Assembly (NCBI GenBank): GCA_029781975.1
Contig: JAKOVQ010000017.1
Span: forward strand, 318,074-382,073
DNA: 64,000 nucleotides
Source of the DNA: Acidobacteriota bacterium
GTDB lineage: Bacteria > Acidobacteriota > Thermoanaerobaculia > UBA5066
Reading direction: 5' to 3'
The notes under the pieces are model-generated. The model made no database searches. It was not told the origin of the DNA and worked only from the letters and a program-made list of their open reading frames with translations. Of this stretch, positions 24,920 through 32,562 are shown piece after piece; the first letter of the stretch is position 1, and every line of letters begins with the position of its first letter. The translations under genes were made by a program, and so were the position numbers.

Positions 24920-27841
24920 ATGGTGCGCATCGTTCTTCGCGCGCTGGCACTCGCCGTCCTCGTGACGACCGGGGCCACCGCCCTCTGCCAGTCGATCACG
25001 ACCTCGGCCCTCCGCGGGCGGGTGACCAACGACGGACAGGGACTCCCCGGCGTCTCCGTCGAGGTCGCGTCGCCCGCCCTGCAGGGGACCCGGACGGCGT
25101 TCACGTCGACCAACGGCGACTACGTCTTCGCGGCCCTCCCTCCCGGCGGCTACACGGTCACCTTCAAGCTTCAGGGGTTCGAGACGCTCACCCGCCAGGC
25201 GAACCTCTCGACGGCCCAGCAGGCCACGGTGGACGCCGTGATGAACGTCGCTGGCGTCGCCGCGGCCGCAACGGTCGTGGCAACCGCAGAGACGGTCTCC
25301 ACGACGACGCAGGCGTCGACGACCATCACCTCCGACGTCACGCAGAAGCTGCCGGTGGCGCGGACGATCATCTCGGCGGTCGACCTCTCCTCCGGCATCA
25401 GCCGGACGGGTCCGGCCGGGAACGTGACGATCTCCGGGGCGCAGTCGTTCGACAACGTCTTCACGGTCGACGGGGCGGTCATCCAGGACAACCTCCGCTC
25501 CACGCCGTACAACCTCTTCATCGAGGACGCCGTTCAGGAGACGACCACCTCCGTCTCGGCGGTCTCGGCCGAGTTCGGTCGCTTCACGGGCGGCGTCGTG
25601 AATACGGTGACGAAATCGGGCGGGAACGTCTTCTCCGGGTCCTTCCGGTCCACCCTGACGAACGACGCGTGGTCGGCAATCACCCCCGGGAACGAGAAGC
25701 GCGTCCAGAAGGTCAACCCGCGCTACGAGGCGACACTCGGCGGGTTCGTCCTGAAGGACCACATCTGGTTCTTCGGCTCCGGCCGGTTCGAGAAGACCAC
25801 CGGCTCGGCCCAGACGGGCTTCACGAACGTCTCGTTCGAGACCGGCAACGACGAGAAGCGGTACCAGGGGAAGCTGACCGTCACGCCCTTCCAGAACCAC
25901 TCCGTCACCGGGACCTACATGAAGGTCGACACGACGCAGTCGGGATACGTCTTCCCCGACGCCGCTCACGTCATGGACCTCGACAGCGTCGTCACGAGGG
26001 ACCTCCCCCAGGACATCCTCACCGTCAACTACAACGGCGTCCTCTCGTCGAGCTTCTTCGTGGAGGCCCTCTACTCCAGCCGGCACTTCACCTTCGAGAA
26101 CGCGGGCTCCCTCTACACGGACCTGATCAAGGGGACCCTCATGCGCGACGAGTCGCGCGGCAACGCACGCTACAACTCCCCCACCTTCTGCGGTGTCTGC
26201 GACCCGGAGAAGCGGGACAACCGCGACTACCTGGTCAAGGGGACCTGGTTCCTCTCCACCGGGAGCCTCGGCTCGCACAACGTCGTCTTCGGCTACGACA
26301 ACTTCGCCGGCCAGCGGAAGGCGAACAACTACCAGTCGGGGAGCAACTACCGGCTCTTCACGACGTCGGCCATCCTCCAGGGGGGCGACATCTTCCCCGT
26401 GATCGACTCGAGCTCCTACGTCTACTACACGCCGATCGAGAGGCTCAGCCAGGGGACCGACACGCTGACCCACTCGCTCTTCGTCAACGACGCGTGGCGC
26501 GTGAACGACCGGCTGTCCGTGAACCTCGGCCTGAGGTGGGACAAGAACGACGCCAAGGACAGCCGCGGGGTCACCACCGCCGACGACAGCGCGTTCAGCC
26601 CCCGCCTGGCGGCCTCCTACGACGTGACCGGCAAGGGGAACCTCAAGGTCGCCGCGAGCTACGCTCGCTACATCGGCGGAATCCAGGACAACCTCGTCGA
26701 CTCCGCCTCGAACGCCGGGTCGCCGGGAGTCCTCTACTGGTTCTACGGGGGGCCCGAGATCAACGTGAACCCGGCCGCCGGCCAGCCGCTCACGACCCGC
26801 GCGGAGGCCCTGCAGACCGTCTTCGACTGGTTCTTCGCCCAGGGGTGCCCGAACCTGACGACCTGCAAGCTGCCGCTCGCCTACGCGTTCGTCCCCGGGC
26901 TCAGCTCGCAGATACGGGACACCATCAAGTCGCCCTATGCCGACGAGCTCACGTTCGGGGTGAGCGGGAACGTCGGGAACAGCCTCGCCTACCGCGTCGA
27001 CCTCGTCCGCCGGAAATTCGGCGACTTCTACAACACCGTCCGGAACACCTCGACGGGGCAGGTGGACGACGGATTCGGGAATTACTTCGACGTCGGGATC
27101 GTCGGCAACACGAACGGCCTCGAGCGGAACTACACCGCCCTTCAGGCTCAGCTCTCGTACCGGATGCCCGGCCTGAACGTCGGCGCCAACTGGACCTGGT
27201 CGCACACCCTCGGCAACTTCGACGGCGAGACCTCGAACAGCGGCCCGGTCTCGGCGGCCGTCGACAGCTACCCCGAGTACAAGGCCTTCGCCCAGTACAA
27301 CCCGTCCGGCTCGCTGGCAACCGACCAGCGGCACCGCGTCCGCATCTGGGCGGCCTGGGACGTGCCGTTCCTGCCGCGGTCGGCCGGCGCGCTGAGCCTC
27401 AGCCTCGTCCAGGGCTTCGAGACGGGAACCCCCTACGGCGCCGTCGGAGCCGTCCGATCGAAGGCCTACGTCCCCGACCTCGGCTACGCCACGCCCCCGT
27501 CCAGCGTCACCTACTACTACACCGCCCGCGACGCCTACCGGACCGACGACATCTCCCGGACCGACCTCGGCCTGAACTACTCCTTCCGGATCGCCGACAC
27601 CGTCGAGCTCTTCCTCCAGCCCCAGGTCGTCAACGCATTCAACAACCAGGGGGTCGTGACCGTCGACACCACCGTCCGCTCCCGGGCGACCTCGGCCGCC
27701 TACAAGGACTTCAATCCCTTCACGGAGGCTCCGGTCCAGGGAGTCAACTGGGACTACGGCCCGAGCTTCGGGAAGGCCCGGAGCGCGAACGACTACCAGC
27801 AGCCCCGGACGTTCCTGATGTCGCTGGGTCTGCGCTTCTGA
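24920..27841 (+). CDS. Oar-like TonB-dependent outer membrane receptor 2
   Basis: The 973-residue paralog of the receptor at 19458 has the same order: signal peptide, carboxypeptidase-regulatory-like domain, plug and beta barrel ending MSLGLRF. Long stretches of the plug are nearly identical (TSDVTQKLPVARTIISAVDL); extracellular loops and the region after VYTPIERLSQ differ more. Both cysteine pairs (FCGVC, GCPNLTTC) are kept. The ATG at 24920 has a strong GAAGGAGA site and gives the same MVRI start as receptor 1; the frame upstream to 24818 runs through the promoter and is not coding. Duplication with loop divergence suggests related but distinct ligands. Confidence 0.93.
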   Translation: MVRIVLRALALAVLVTTGATALCQSITTSALRGRVTNDGQGLPGVSVEVASPALQGTRTAFTSTNGDYVFAALPPGGYTVTFKLQGFETLTRQANLSTAQQATVDAVMNVAGVAAAATVVATAETVSTTTQASTTITSDVTQKLPVARTIISAVDLSSGISRTGPAGNVTISGAQSFDNVFTVDGAVIQDNLRSTPYNLFIEDAVQETTTSVSAVSAEFGRFTGGVVNTVTKSGGNVFSGSFRSTLTNDAWSAITPGNEKRVQKVNPRYEATLGGFVLKDHIWFFGSGRFEKTTGSAQTGFTNVSFETGNDEKRYQGKLTVTPFQNHSVTGTYMKVDTTQSGYVFPDAAHVMDLDSVVTRDLPQDILTVNYNGVLSSSFFVEALYSSRHFTFENAGSLYTDLIKGTLMRDESRGNARYNSPTFCGVCDPEKRDNRDYLVKGTWFLSTGSLGSHNVVFGYDNFAGQRKANNYQSGSNYRLFTTSAILQGGDIFPVIDSSSYVYYTPIERLSQGTDTLTHSLFVNDAWRVNDRLSVNLGLRWDKNDAKDSRGVTTADDSAFSPRLAASYDVTGKGNLKVAASYARYIGGIQDNLVDSASNAGSPGVLYWFYGGPEINVNPAAGQPLTTRAEALQTVFDWFFAQGCPNLTTCKLPLAYAFVPGLSSQIRDTIKSPYADELTFGVSGNVGNSLAYRVDLVRRKFGDFYNTVRNTSTGQVDDGFGNYFDVGIVGNTNGLERNYTALQAQLSYRMPGLNVGANWTWSHTLGNFDGETSNSGPVSAAVDSYPEYKAFAQYNPSGSLATDQRHRVRIWAAWDVPFLPRSAGALSLSLVQGFETGTPYGAVGAVRSKAYVPDLGYATPPSSVTYYYTARDAYRTDDISRTDLGLNYSFRIADTVELFLQPQVVNAFNNQGVVTVDTTVRSRATSAAYKDFNPFTEAPVQGVNWDYGPSFGKARSANDYQQPRTFLMSLGLRF

Positions 27842-27864
27842 TTCGCCCGTAGGCCGACCTGAAA

Positions 27865-27898
27865 GGAGCCGGGCCCGTCCCGGCTCCTTCGCTTTTCG
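27865..27898 (+). terminator. Intrinsic terminator of TonB receptor 2
   Basis: A 9-bp stem (GGAGCCGGG / CCCGGCTCC) with loop CCCGT is followed by TTCGCTTTTC. It is almost the same hairpin as after receptor 1, and it also lies in front of the convergent aminotransferase end. Confidence 0.85.
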
Positions 27899-27911
27899 GT
27901 GATGCCGGACC

Positions 27912-29102
27912 TCAGTGTCGGCCGAGCGCCTCCATGAGCAGCGTTGCGAGCCGCTCGTACTGTCCCGGGTCGTTGTAGAGCTGCGCCGAGAGCCGGACCA
28001 CCTTCCCCGCCGGGCCGGGCCACGGGAAGAAGACCGTCTCGACGCCGCGCTCGCGGAACCATCGCGACAAGCCGTCGGGCGGAAGGCCCGCGGCCGGGGA
28101 CCCGGGCTCTGGTGCGGGGAGCGGGATCGAGGCGAGGGCCCCCAGCATCTCGGGCGGGGCCGGAGCCTCGACTCCGAGAGCTGCGAGCACGACCTCCCGC
28201 GCCCCGAGGAGAAGCTCGCGGTTCCGGCGCATCACCTCCGGCCAGCCACCCTGCGCGAGCGAGGCGAGGTGCCGGATCGAAGCCGGGATCGCCAGCCACG
28301 CCGTCGGGTCGAGCGTCCCGGTCCAGTCGAACTCGGCGCGGAACCGGTCTCCCTCCTCGTCGGGCTCGTACCCGTGGCTGATGACGACGGGGTGGACGAG
28401 GCGCCGGCGGTCCCGCCGGGCGTGGAGGAACGCCGCCCCCTTCGGCGCGCAGAGCCACTTGTGGGCATTCGCGGCGTAGTACGCCGCCCCGAGGCTCCGG
28501 AGGTCGAGGGGGACCATCCCGGGGGCGTGCGCCCCGTCGACGAGCGCGTCGACGCCCCGCACCGCAAGCTCGCGCACGAGCCTCTCCACCGGGAAGACGA
28601 GGCCGGTCGAGCTCGTGACGTGGTCGAGGAGCGCGAGACGCGTCCGGGGCGAGACGGAAGCGAGGACGGGGGCGACGACCTCCTCCTCGTTCCGGATCGG
28701 GAACGGGACGCTCGCGACCACGGCCTTCGCACCGGTCCGCGCCGCGACCCACTCGATCGCCTTCCGGCAGGCCGGGTAGACGTGGTCGGTGGTGAGGATC
28801 TCGTCGCCCGGCTCGAGCCGCAGCGACCTCAGGACGGCGTTCACCCCCGTCGTGGCGTTCGGGACGAACGCGAGGTCGTCCGGGTCGGCGCCGGCGAGGC
28901 TCCCCAGCTCCGCGCGCGCCGCGGCCAGGAGCCCCGGCAGGTCGCGCCAGAGGAAGTCGCACGGCTCCCTCTCCAGGCGCTCCCGCAGGCTCGTCTGCAC
29001 CTCGAGGACCGCGCGCGGGCAGGCGCCGAAGGAGCCGTGGTTGAGGTAGGCGACCGACGGGTCGAGCGTCCAGTGCGAGGCGAATCGGTTCGTCGGGCTC
29101 AT
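27912..29102 (-). CDS. Class V PLP-dependent aminotransferase (isopenicillin-N-epimerase-like)
   Basis: The 396-residue product is a fold-type I PLP enzyme of class V. It begins with YLNHGSFGACP, typical of isopenicillin N epimerase-like members. PLP contacts include FVPNATTGVNAVL, VDGAHAPGM (Asp to the pyridine nitrogen) and the Schiff-base Lys in ANAHKWLCAPKG. Relatives include epimerases, cysteine desulfurase-like lyases and the ergothioneine enzyme EgtE, so the reaction cannot be fixed by sequence alone. The ATG at 29102 is preferred: a TAGACT hexamer ends 7 nt before it, suggesting a leaderless mRNA, and the frame upstream lacks the fold. It is divergent from another class V aminotransferase. 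Confidence 0.85.
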   Translation of the reverse strand: MSPTNRFASHWTLDPSVAYLNHGSFGACPRAVLEVQTSLRERLEREPCDFLWRDLPGLLAAARAELGSLAGADPDDLAFVPNATTGVNAVLRSLRLEPGDEILTTDHVYPACRKAIEWVAARTGAKAVVASVPFPIRNEEEVVAPVLASVSPRTRLALLDHVTSSTGLVFPVERLVRELAVRGVDALVDGAHAPGMVPLDLRSLGAAYYAANAHKWLCAPKGAAFLHARRDRRRLVHPVVISHGYEPDEEGDRFRAEFDWTGTLDPTAWLAIPASIRHLASLAQGGWPEVMRRNRELLLGAREVVLAALGVEAPAPPEMLGALASIPLPAPEPGSPAAGLPPDGLSRWFRERGVETVFFPWPGPAGKVVRLSAQLYNDPGQYERLATLLMEALGRH

Positions 29103-29109
29103 CGCGCCG

Positions 29110-29115
29110 AGTCTA
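29110..29115 (-). promoter_or_regulatory. -10 element TAGACT of the minus-strand aminotransferase
   Basis: TAGACT on the minus strand ends 7 nt before the ATG, so transcription should begin at the start codon or one base before. It is separated by exactly 17 bp from the plus-strand -10 hexamer at 29133. Confidence 0.5.
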
Positions 29116-29132
29116 GCGGCGGCGCGCGACGT

Positions 29133-29138
29133 TAAACT
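29133..29138 (+). promoter_or_regulatory. -10 element TAAACT of the plus-strand aminotransferase
   Basis: TAAACT lies 56 nt before the GTG start, giving a leader of about 50 nt that contains GAGGAG. Each -10 hexamer of this divergent pair occupies the -35 position of the other promoter. Confidence 0.45.
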
Positions 29139-29194
29139 CGAGGACCGGGCCATCCGCGCCCGCGGGCCGCACCAAGCCGCCCCGAGGAGCTGCC

Positions 29195-30346
29195 GTGATC
29201 GACGAAACGCTGACGATGATCCCCGGACCCACCCCCGTCCACCCCCGGATCCTCGACGCCCTCGCCCGGCCCACCGTCTCCCACGTCGCGCCGTCGTTCG
29301 TCGAGGCGTTCCGCGAGGCGCTGGCAGGCTTCCGCACCCTCTGCAGGAGCGAGTCGGGGCAGCCCTTCGTCGTCGCCGGCGGAGGGACGCTCGCGATGGA
29401 GATCGCCCTCGTCAACGTCGTCGCCCCGGGGGAGCGGCTCCTCGTCGTCTCGCAGGGCTACTTCGGCGACCGCTACGCCGAGCTGGCGCAGGCGTTCGGG
29501 ATCCCGTGCGACGTCCTCCGGTCGGAGTGGGGGAAGGCCGTCGCCCCGGACGAGCTGAAGGCGCGGCTCGCCTCGGGCTCGTACGCGGCGGTGACGATCA
29601 CACACGTCGACACCTCGACCGGGACGAAGTCCCCCGCCGCGGCCTACTGCGAGCTCCTGAAGGGACGCGACGAGCTCGTGATCCTCGACGGCGTCTGCGC
29701 GACCGGCGGCATCGACGAGCCCTTCGACGCCTGGGGCGTCGACGTCCTCCTCACCGGGCCCCAGAAGGCGATCGGCGCCCCTCCGGGTCTGGCGCTCGCG
29801 CTCTTCTCCGAGAAGGCGCTCGCGCGCCGAAGGTCGCGCGCCGCTGTCCCCGCCTACTACGCCGACGTCCTCCGCTGGCTCCCCGTCATGCAGGACCCGT
29901 CGCGCTACTTCTCGACCCCCTGCGTGAACGAGATCACCGCGCTCGCCGAGGCGCTCCGGATCCTCCACACCGAGGGGCTGGAGGCGCGCTTCGCGCGGCA
30001 CGCCCGCCAGGCGCGCGCGTTCCGCGCGGGGATCGAGGCGTGCGGCCTCTCGCTCTTCACCGAAGCGCCGTCGCGCGCCGAGACGCTCTCCGTCGTCCTC
30101 TACCCGGAGGGGATCGCCGACGCCGCGTTCCGGAAGGAGATGGCGGCCCGCGGCGTCGTCGTCTCGGGGTCGCTCGGCTCGCTCGCCGGGAGGGCGTTCC
30201 GCCTCGGCCACATGGGGAACATCGGCCCGGCGGAGGTGGCGGCGACGCTCGGGGCGATCGAGGAGAGCCTCGCCGCGCTCGGCGTCGCCGTCCCGCGCGG
30301 GGCGGCGCTCGCCGCGGCGGCTCCGTTCCTCGCGCCTGGAGCGTGA
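29195..30346 (+). CDS. Class V aminotransferase, alanine-glyoxylate/serine-pyruvate type
   Basis: The 383-residue product opens with MIPGPTPVHPRIL, the hallmark of the serine-pyruvate and alanine-glyoxylate aminotransferase group. PLP-binding features are VAGGGTLAMEIAL, ILDGVCATGG (Asp) and the Schiff-base Lys in LLTGPQKAIGAPPGL. Typical reactions move the amino group of Ser, Ala or aspartate-like donors to glyoxylate or pyruvate, linking it to photorespiratory-type or serine metabolism. The start is GTG with GAGGAG seven bases upstream. The C-terminus ends with a low-complexity Ala-rich stretch. It is followed by the E1 operon but separated by a regulatory region, so it is probably a single transcript. 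Confidence 0.88.
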   Translation: MIDETLTMIPGPTPVHPRILDALARPTVSHVAPSFVEAFREALAGFRTLCRSESGQPFVVAGGGTLAMEIALVNVVAPGERLLVVSQGYFGDRYAELAQAFGIPCDVLRSEWGKAVAPDELKARLASGSYAAVTITHVDTSTGTKSPAAAYCELLKGRDELVILDGVCATGGIDEPFDAWGVDVLLTGPQKAIGAPPGLALALFSEKALARRRSRAAVPAYYADVLRWLPVMQDPSRYFSTPCVNEITALAEALRILHTEGLEARFARHARQARAFRAGIEACGLSLFTEAPSRAETLSVVLYPEGIADAAFRKEMAARGVVVSGSLGSLAGRAFRLGHMGNIGPAEVAATLGAIEESLAALGVAVPRGAALAAAAPFLAPGA

Positions 30347-30388
30347 CCGGGCGCACGGATCTGCTCCCGCGGGAGCGCCCGGGACCGC

Positions 30389-30432
30389 GGCTAGGGTCTT
30401 CTTAGGATCCGGTTAGGCTGTTCTTAGGTGGC
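30389..30432. promoter_or_regulatory. Four 11-bp TAGG repeats upstream of the E1 dehydrogenase operon
   Basis: Four consecutive 11-bp units carry TAGG at 30392, 30403, 30414 and 30425, exactly 11 bp apart (consensus NNYTAGGNNNN, with TTAGG in the last three). An 11-bp period of direct half-sites is the arrangement bound by OmpR/PhoB-type winged-helix regulators. The array starts about 145 bp before the E1 alpha start. A regulator of this type is encoded at 39291. Confidence 0.6.
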
Positions 30433-30450
30433 GGAGCCTCCTCCGCCACC
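30427..30450. promoter_or_regulatory. Perfect hairpin after the TAGG array
   Basis: GGTGGCGGAG and its exact complement CTCCGCCACC form a 10-bp stem with loop CCTC, overlapping the last TAGG unit. It has no T-run. It could be a leader hairpin or terminate read-through from the aminotransferase. Confidence 0.4.
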
Positions 30451-30532
30451 CCATCTTCATCCGCGTACCGGGCGGGCCCCCGATGGCCCCCCGGACCCGG
30501 CGGGCACGACGCGCCCGCCCACGAGGTGAACG

Positions 30533-31495
30533 ATGGGGACCACCCCGGCCGAGATCCGACCTGAAGCCCTGCTCGAGGAGATGATCCTCATCCGCCGGTT
30601 CGAGGAGCGGACCTCGGCCACGCTGACCTCCGGCGGCTTCATGGGCACCTGCACCTGCGTCGGACAGGAGGCCTCCGCCGTCGGCGTCGTCTCCGCCCTC
30701 GGCCCGAACGACCTGATCCTGACGAACCACCGGAGCGCCGGTCACCTCCTGGCCCGCGGCGCCGACCCGGGCCGGATCCTCGCCGAAGTGATGGGGCGGA
30801 GCACCGGCTACTGCAAGGGGAAGAGCGGCACGCTCCACGTCTCCGTCAAGGAGCTGGGGGTGATCCTCACCTCGACGATCGTCGGCGGCGAGCTGTCGCT
30901 CGCGCCCGGGGTCGGCCTCTCGGTCTCGATGAAGGGCGAGGACGCCGTCGTCGCCTGCTTCTTCGGCGACGGCGCGGCCTGCGAGGGGGTCTTCCACGAG
31001 TCGATGAACCTCGCCGCCGTCTGGAACCTCCCCGTCCTCTTCGTCTGCGAGAACAACCAGTGGCAGGCCTTCGTCCACCGGAAGGAGACGATGCTGGGCG
31101 ACCACATCGCCCCGCGCGCCGCCGGCTACGGCGTGGAGTGGGAGGTGGTCGACGGGAACGACGTCGAGGCCGTCCGCGACGCCGCCGCCCGGGCCGTGGC
31201 CCGGATCCGGGAGACCGGCAAGCCGTTCCTCCTCGAGACCTTCACCTACCGCCAGCGGGGTCACTTCGAGCCCGACGACCAGTCGTACGTCGACCCTTCG
31301 GAGCTGGCCTCGTGGAAGGCTCGCGACCCGATCGCCCTTTTGACGGCGGCGCTCGTCGAGCGCGGGACCCTCACCGCCGAGGGAGTCGCCGCGATCGAGG
31401 CCCGCGTCTCCGAGAGGCTCGACGCCGCGTTCGCGTTCGCCTCCTCCTCCCCCTACCCCGACGTCGCCGAGCTGACGACCGACGTCTACGCCTGA
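30533..31495 (+). CDS. 2-oxoacid dehydrogenase E1 component, alpha subunit
   Basis: The 320-residue product belongs to the thiamine-diphosphate E1 alpha family (pyruvate, acetoin or branched-chain 2-oxoacid dehydrogenase). The ThDP/Mg motif is clear: FFGDGAACEGVFHE followed by VCENNQW. The active-site loop is TNHRSAGHLLARG and the phosphorylation-type loop GHFEPDDQSY. At 320 residues it matches the short bacterial type such as acetoin dehydrogenase or PdhA of Gram-positives. The ribosome site GAGGTGA is good. The beta subunit starts 13 nt after the stop. No E2 or E3 gene is within the window, so the substrate cannot be deduced from context. Confidence 0.92.
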   Translation: MGTTPAEIRPEALLEEMILIRRFEERTSATLTSGGFMGTCTCVGQEASAVGVVSALGPNDLILTNHRSAGHLLARGADPGRILAEVMGRSTGYCKGKSGTLHVSVKELGVILTSTIVGGELSLAPGVGLSVSMKGEDAVVACFFGDGAACEGVFHESMNLAAVWNLPVLFVCENNQWQAFVHRKETMLGDHIAPRAAGYGVEWEVVDGNDVEAVRDAAARAVARIRETGKPFLLETFTYRQRGHFEPDDQSYVDPSELASWKARDPIALLTAALVERGTLTAEGVAAIEARVSERLDAAFAFASSSPYPDVAELTTDVYA

Positions 31496-31508
31496 GAGGA
31501 CGACGACC

Positions 31509-32516
31509 ATGAAGACGATCAACGCCCACGACGCCATCGGCGAGGCGCTCGCCGAGGAGATGCGCCGCGACTCCACCGTCCTCGCCTTCGGGGAAGGGAT
31601 CGCCACGAAGCGGAAGGCCCTCGTCGACGAGTTCGGCAGGAGGCGCGTCCGCAACACGCCCCTCGCCGAGGGGATCATCGCCGGCACCGCGGCCGGCGCC
31701 GCCGCCACGGGCCTCAGGCCGGTCGTCGACCTCCTCTTCGCGCCGTTCATGGCCTTCTCGATGGAGGAGATCGTCAACAGCGCCGGCAAGCTCCGGTTCA
31801 TCTCGGGCGGGCAGTTCTCCTTCCCGCTCGTCGCGATGGCGATGACCGGCGCCGGCTGGAGCGTCGGGGCGCAGCACAACCACAACCTCGAGGCGTGGTT
31901 CGTCCACAGCCCCGGGCTCAAGGTCGTCATGCCCTCGACCCCGGCCGACTTCAAGGGGCTCCTGAAGGCCGCGATCCGCGACGACAACCCGGTCGTCTTC
32001 TTCAGCGACATCGGCCTCCTCTACGTCCCGGGCGAGGTCCCCGACGGGGACCACGTCGTCCCGATCGGCAAGGCCGCCACGCGCCGCGCCGGCACCGACG
32101 TGACGCTCGTCTCCTACGGCAAGACGGTTCCCAGCTGCCTGAAGGCCGCCGACGCCCTCGCCTCGGACGGGATCTCGGCCGAGGTGATCGACCTGAGGTC
32201 GCTCAAGCCCTGGGACGAGGAGGCCGTGCTCGCCTCGGTGCGGAAGACCGGCCGCCTCGTCGTCGTCCACGAGGCGAGCCGGACGGCCGGCTTCGGCGCC
32301 GAGGTGGCGGCCACCGTGGCCGAGAAGGCGTTCGACGCCCTGCGGGCGCCGGTCGTCCGCCTCGCCGGGCCGGATGCCCCGCCCGCCGCCAGCTATCCGC
32401 TGGAGCAGGCGTTCGTCCCGCAGCCCGACCTGATCGCCCTCTCGGCGCGGCAGCTCGTCGGCCGGGCGGCGCGCGTCTCCTCCCCCGCTCCCGTTCTCGT
32501 CGCGGCCGGCGCGTAG
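31509..32516 (+). CDS. 2-oxoacid dehydrogenase E1 component, beta subunit
   Basis: The 335-residue product is the E1 beta partner of the preceding gene, with TINAHDAIGEALAEEM at the start, FGEGIA, NTPLAEGIIAGTAAGAAATGLRP, and the C-terminal transketolase-like half (VTLVSYGKTVPSCLKAADAL, VIDLRSLKPWDEEAV). Together the subunits form an alpha2beta2 heterotetramer that decarboxylates a 2-oxoacid and transfers the acyl group to lipoyl-E2. It ends in an Ala/Val-rich tail and then meets the RND efflux gene convergently. Confidence 0.92.
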   Translation: MKTINAHDAIGEALAEEMRRDSTVLAFGEGIATKRKALVDEFGRRRVRNTPLAEGIIAGTAAGAAATGLRPVVDLLFAPFMAFSMEEIVNSAGKLRFISGGQFSFPLVAMAMTGAGWSVGAQHNHNLEAWFVHSPGLKVVMPSTPADFKGLLKAAIRDDNPVVFFSDIGLLYVPGEVPDGDHVVPIGKAATRRAGTDVTLVSYGKTVPSCLKAADALASDGISAEVIDLRSLKPWDEEAVLASVRKTGRLVVVHEASRTAGFGAEVAATVAEKAFDALRAPVVRLAGPDAPPAASYPLEQAFVPQPDLIALSARQLVGRAARVSSPAPVLVAAGA

Positions 32517-32529
32517 GCAGCCGTCCCGA

Positions 32530-32556
32530 GGCCCGGTCCGCCCCGCGGGCCGGGCC
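32530..32556. terminator. Hairpin between convergent E1 beta and RND pump genes
   Basis: GGCCCGG (32530-32536) pairs with CCGGGCC (32550-32556) across a 13-nt loop in the 46-bp gap between the two stop codons. There is no T-run; it probably serves both strands. Confidence 0.45.
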
Positions 32557-32562
32557 CTTCGA

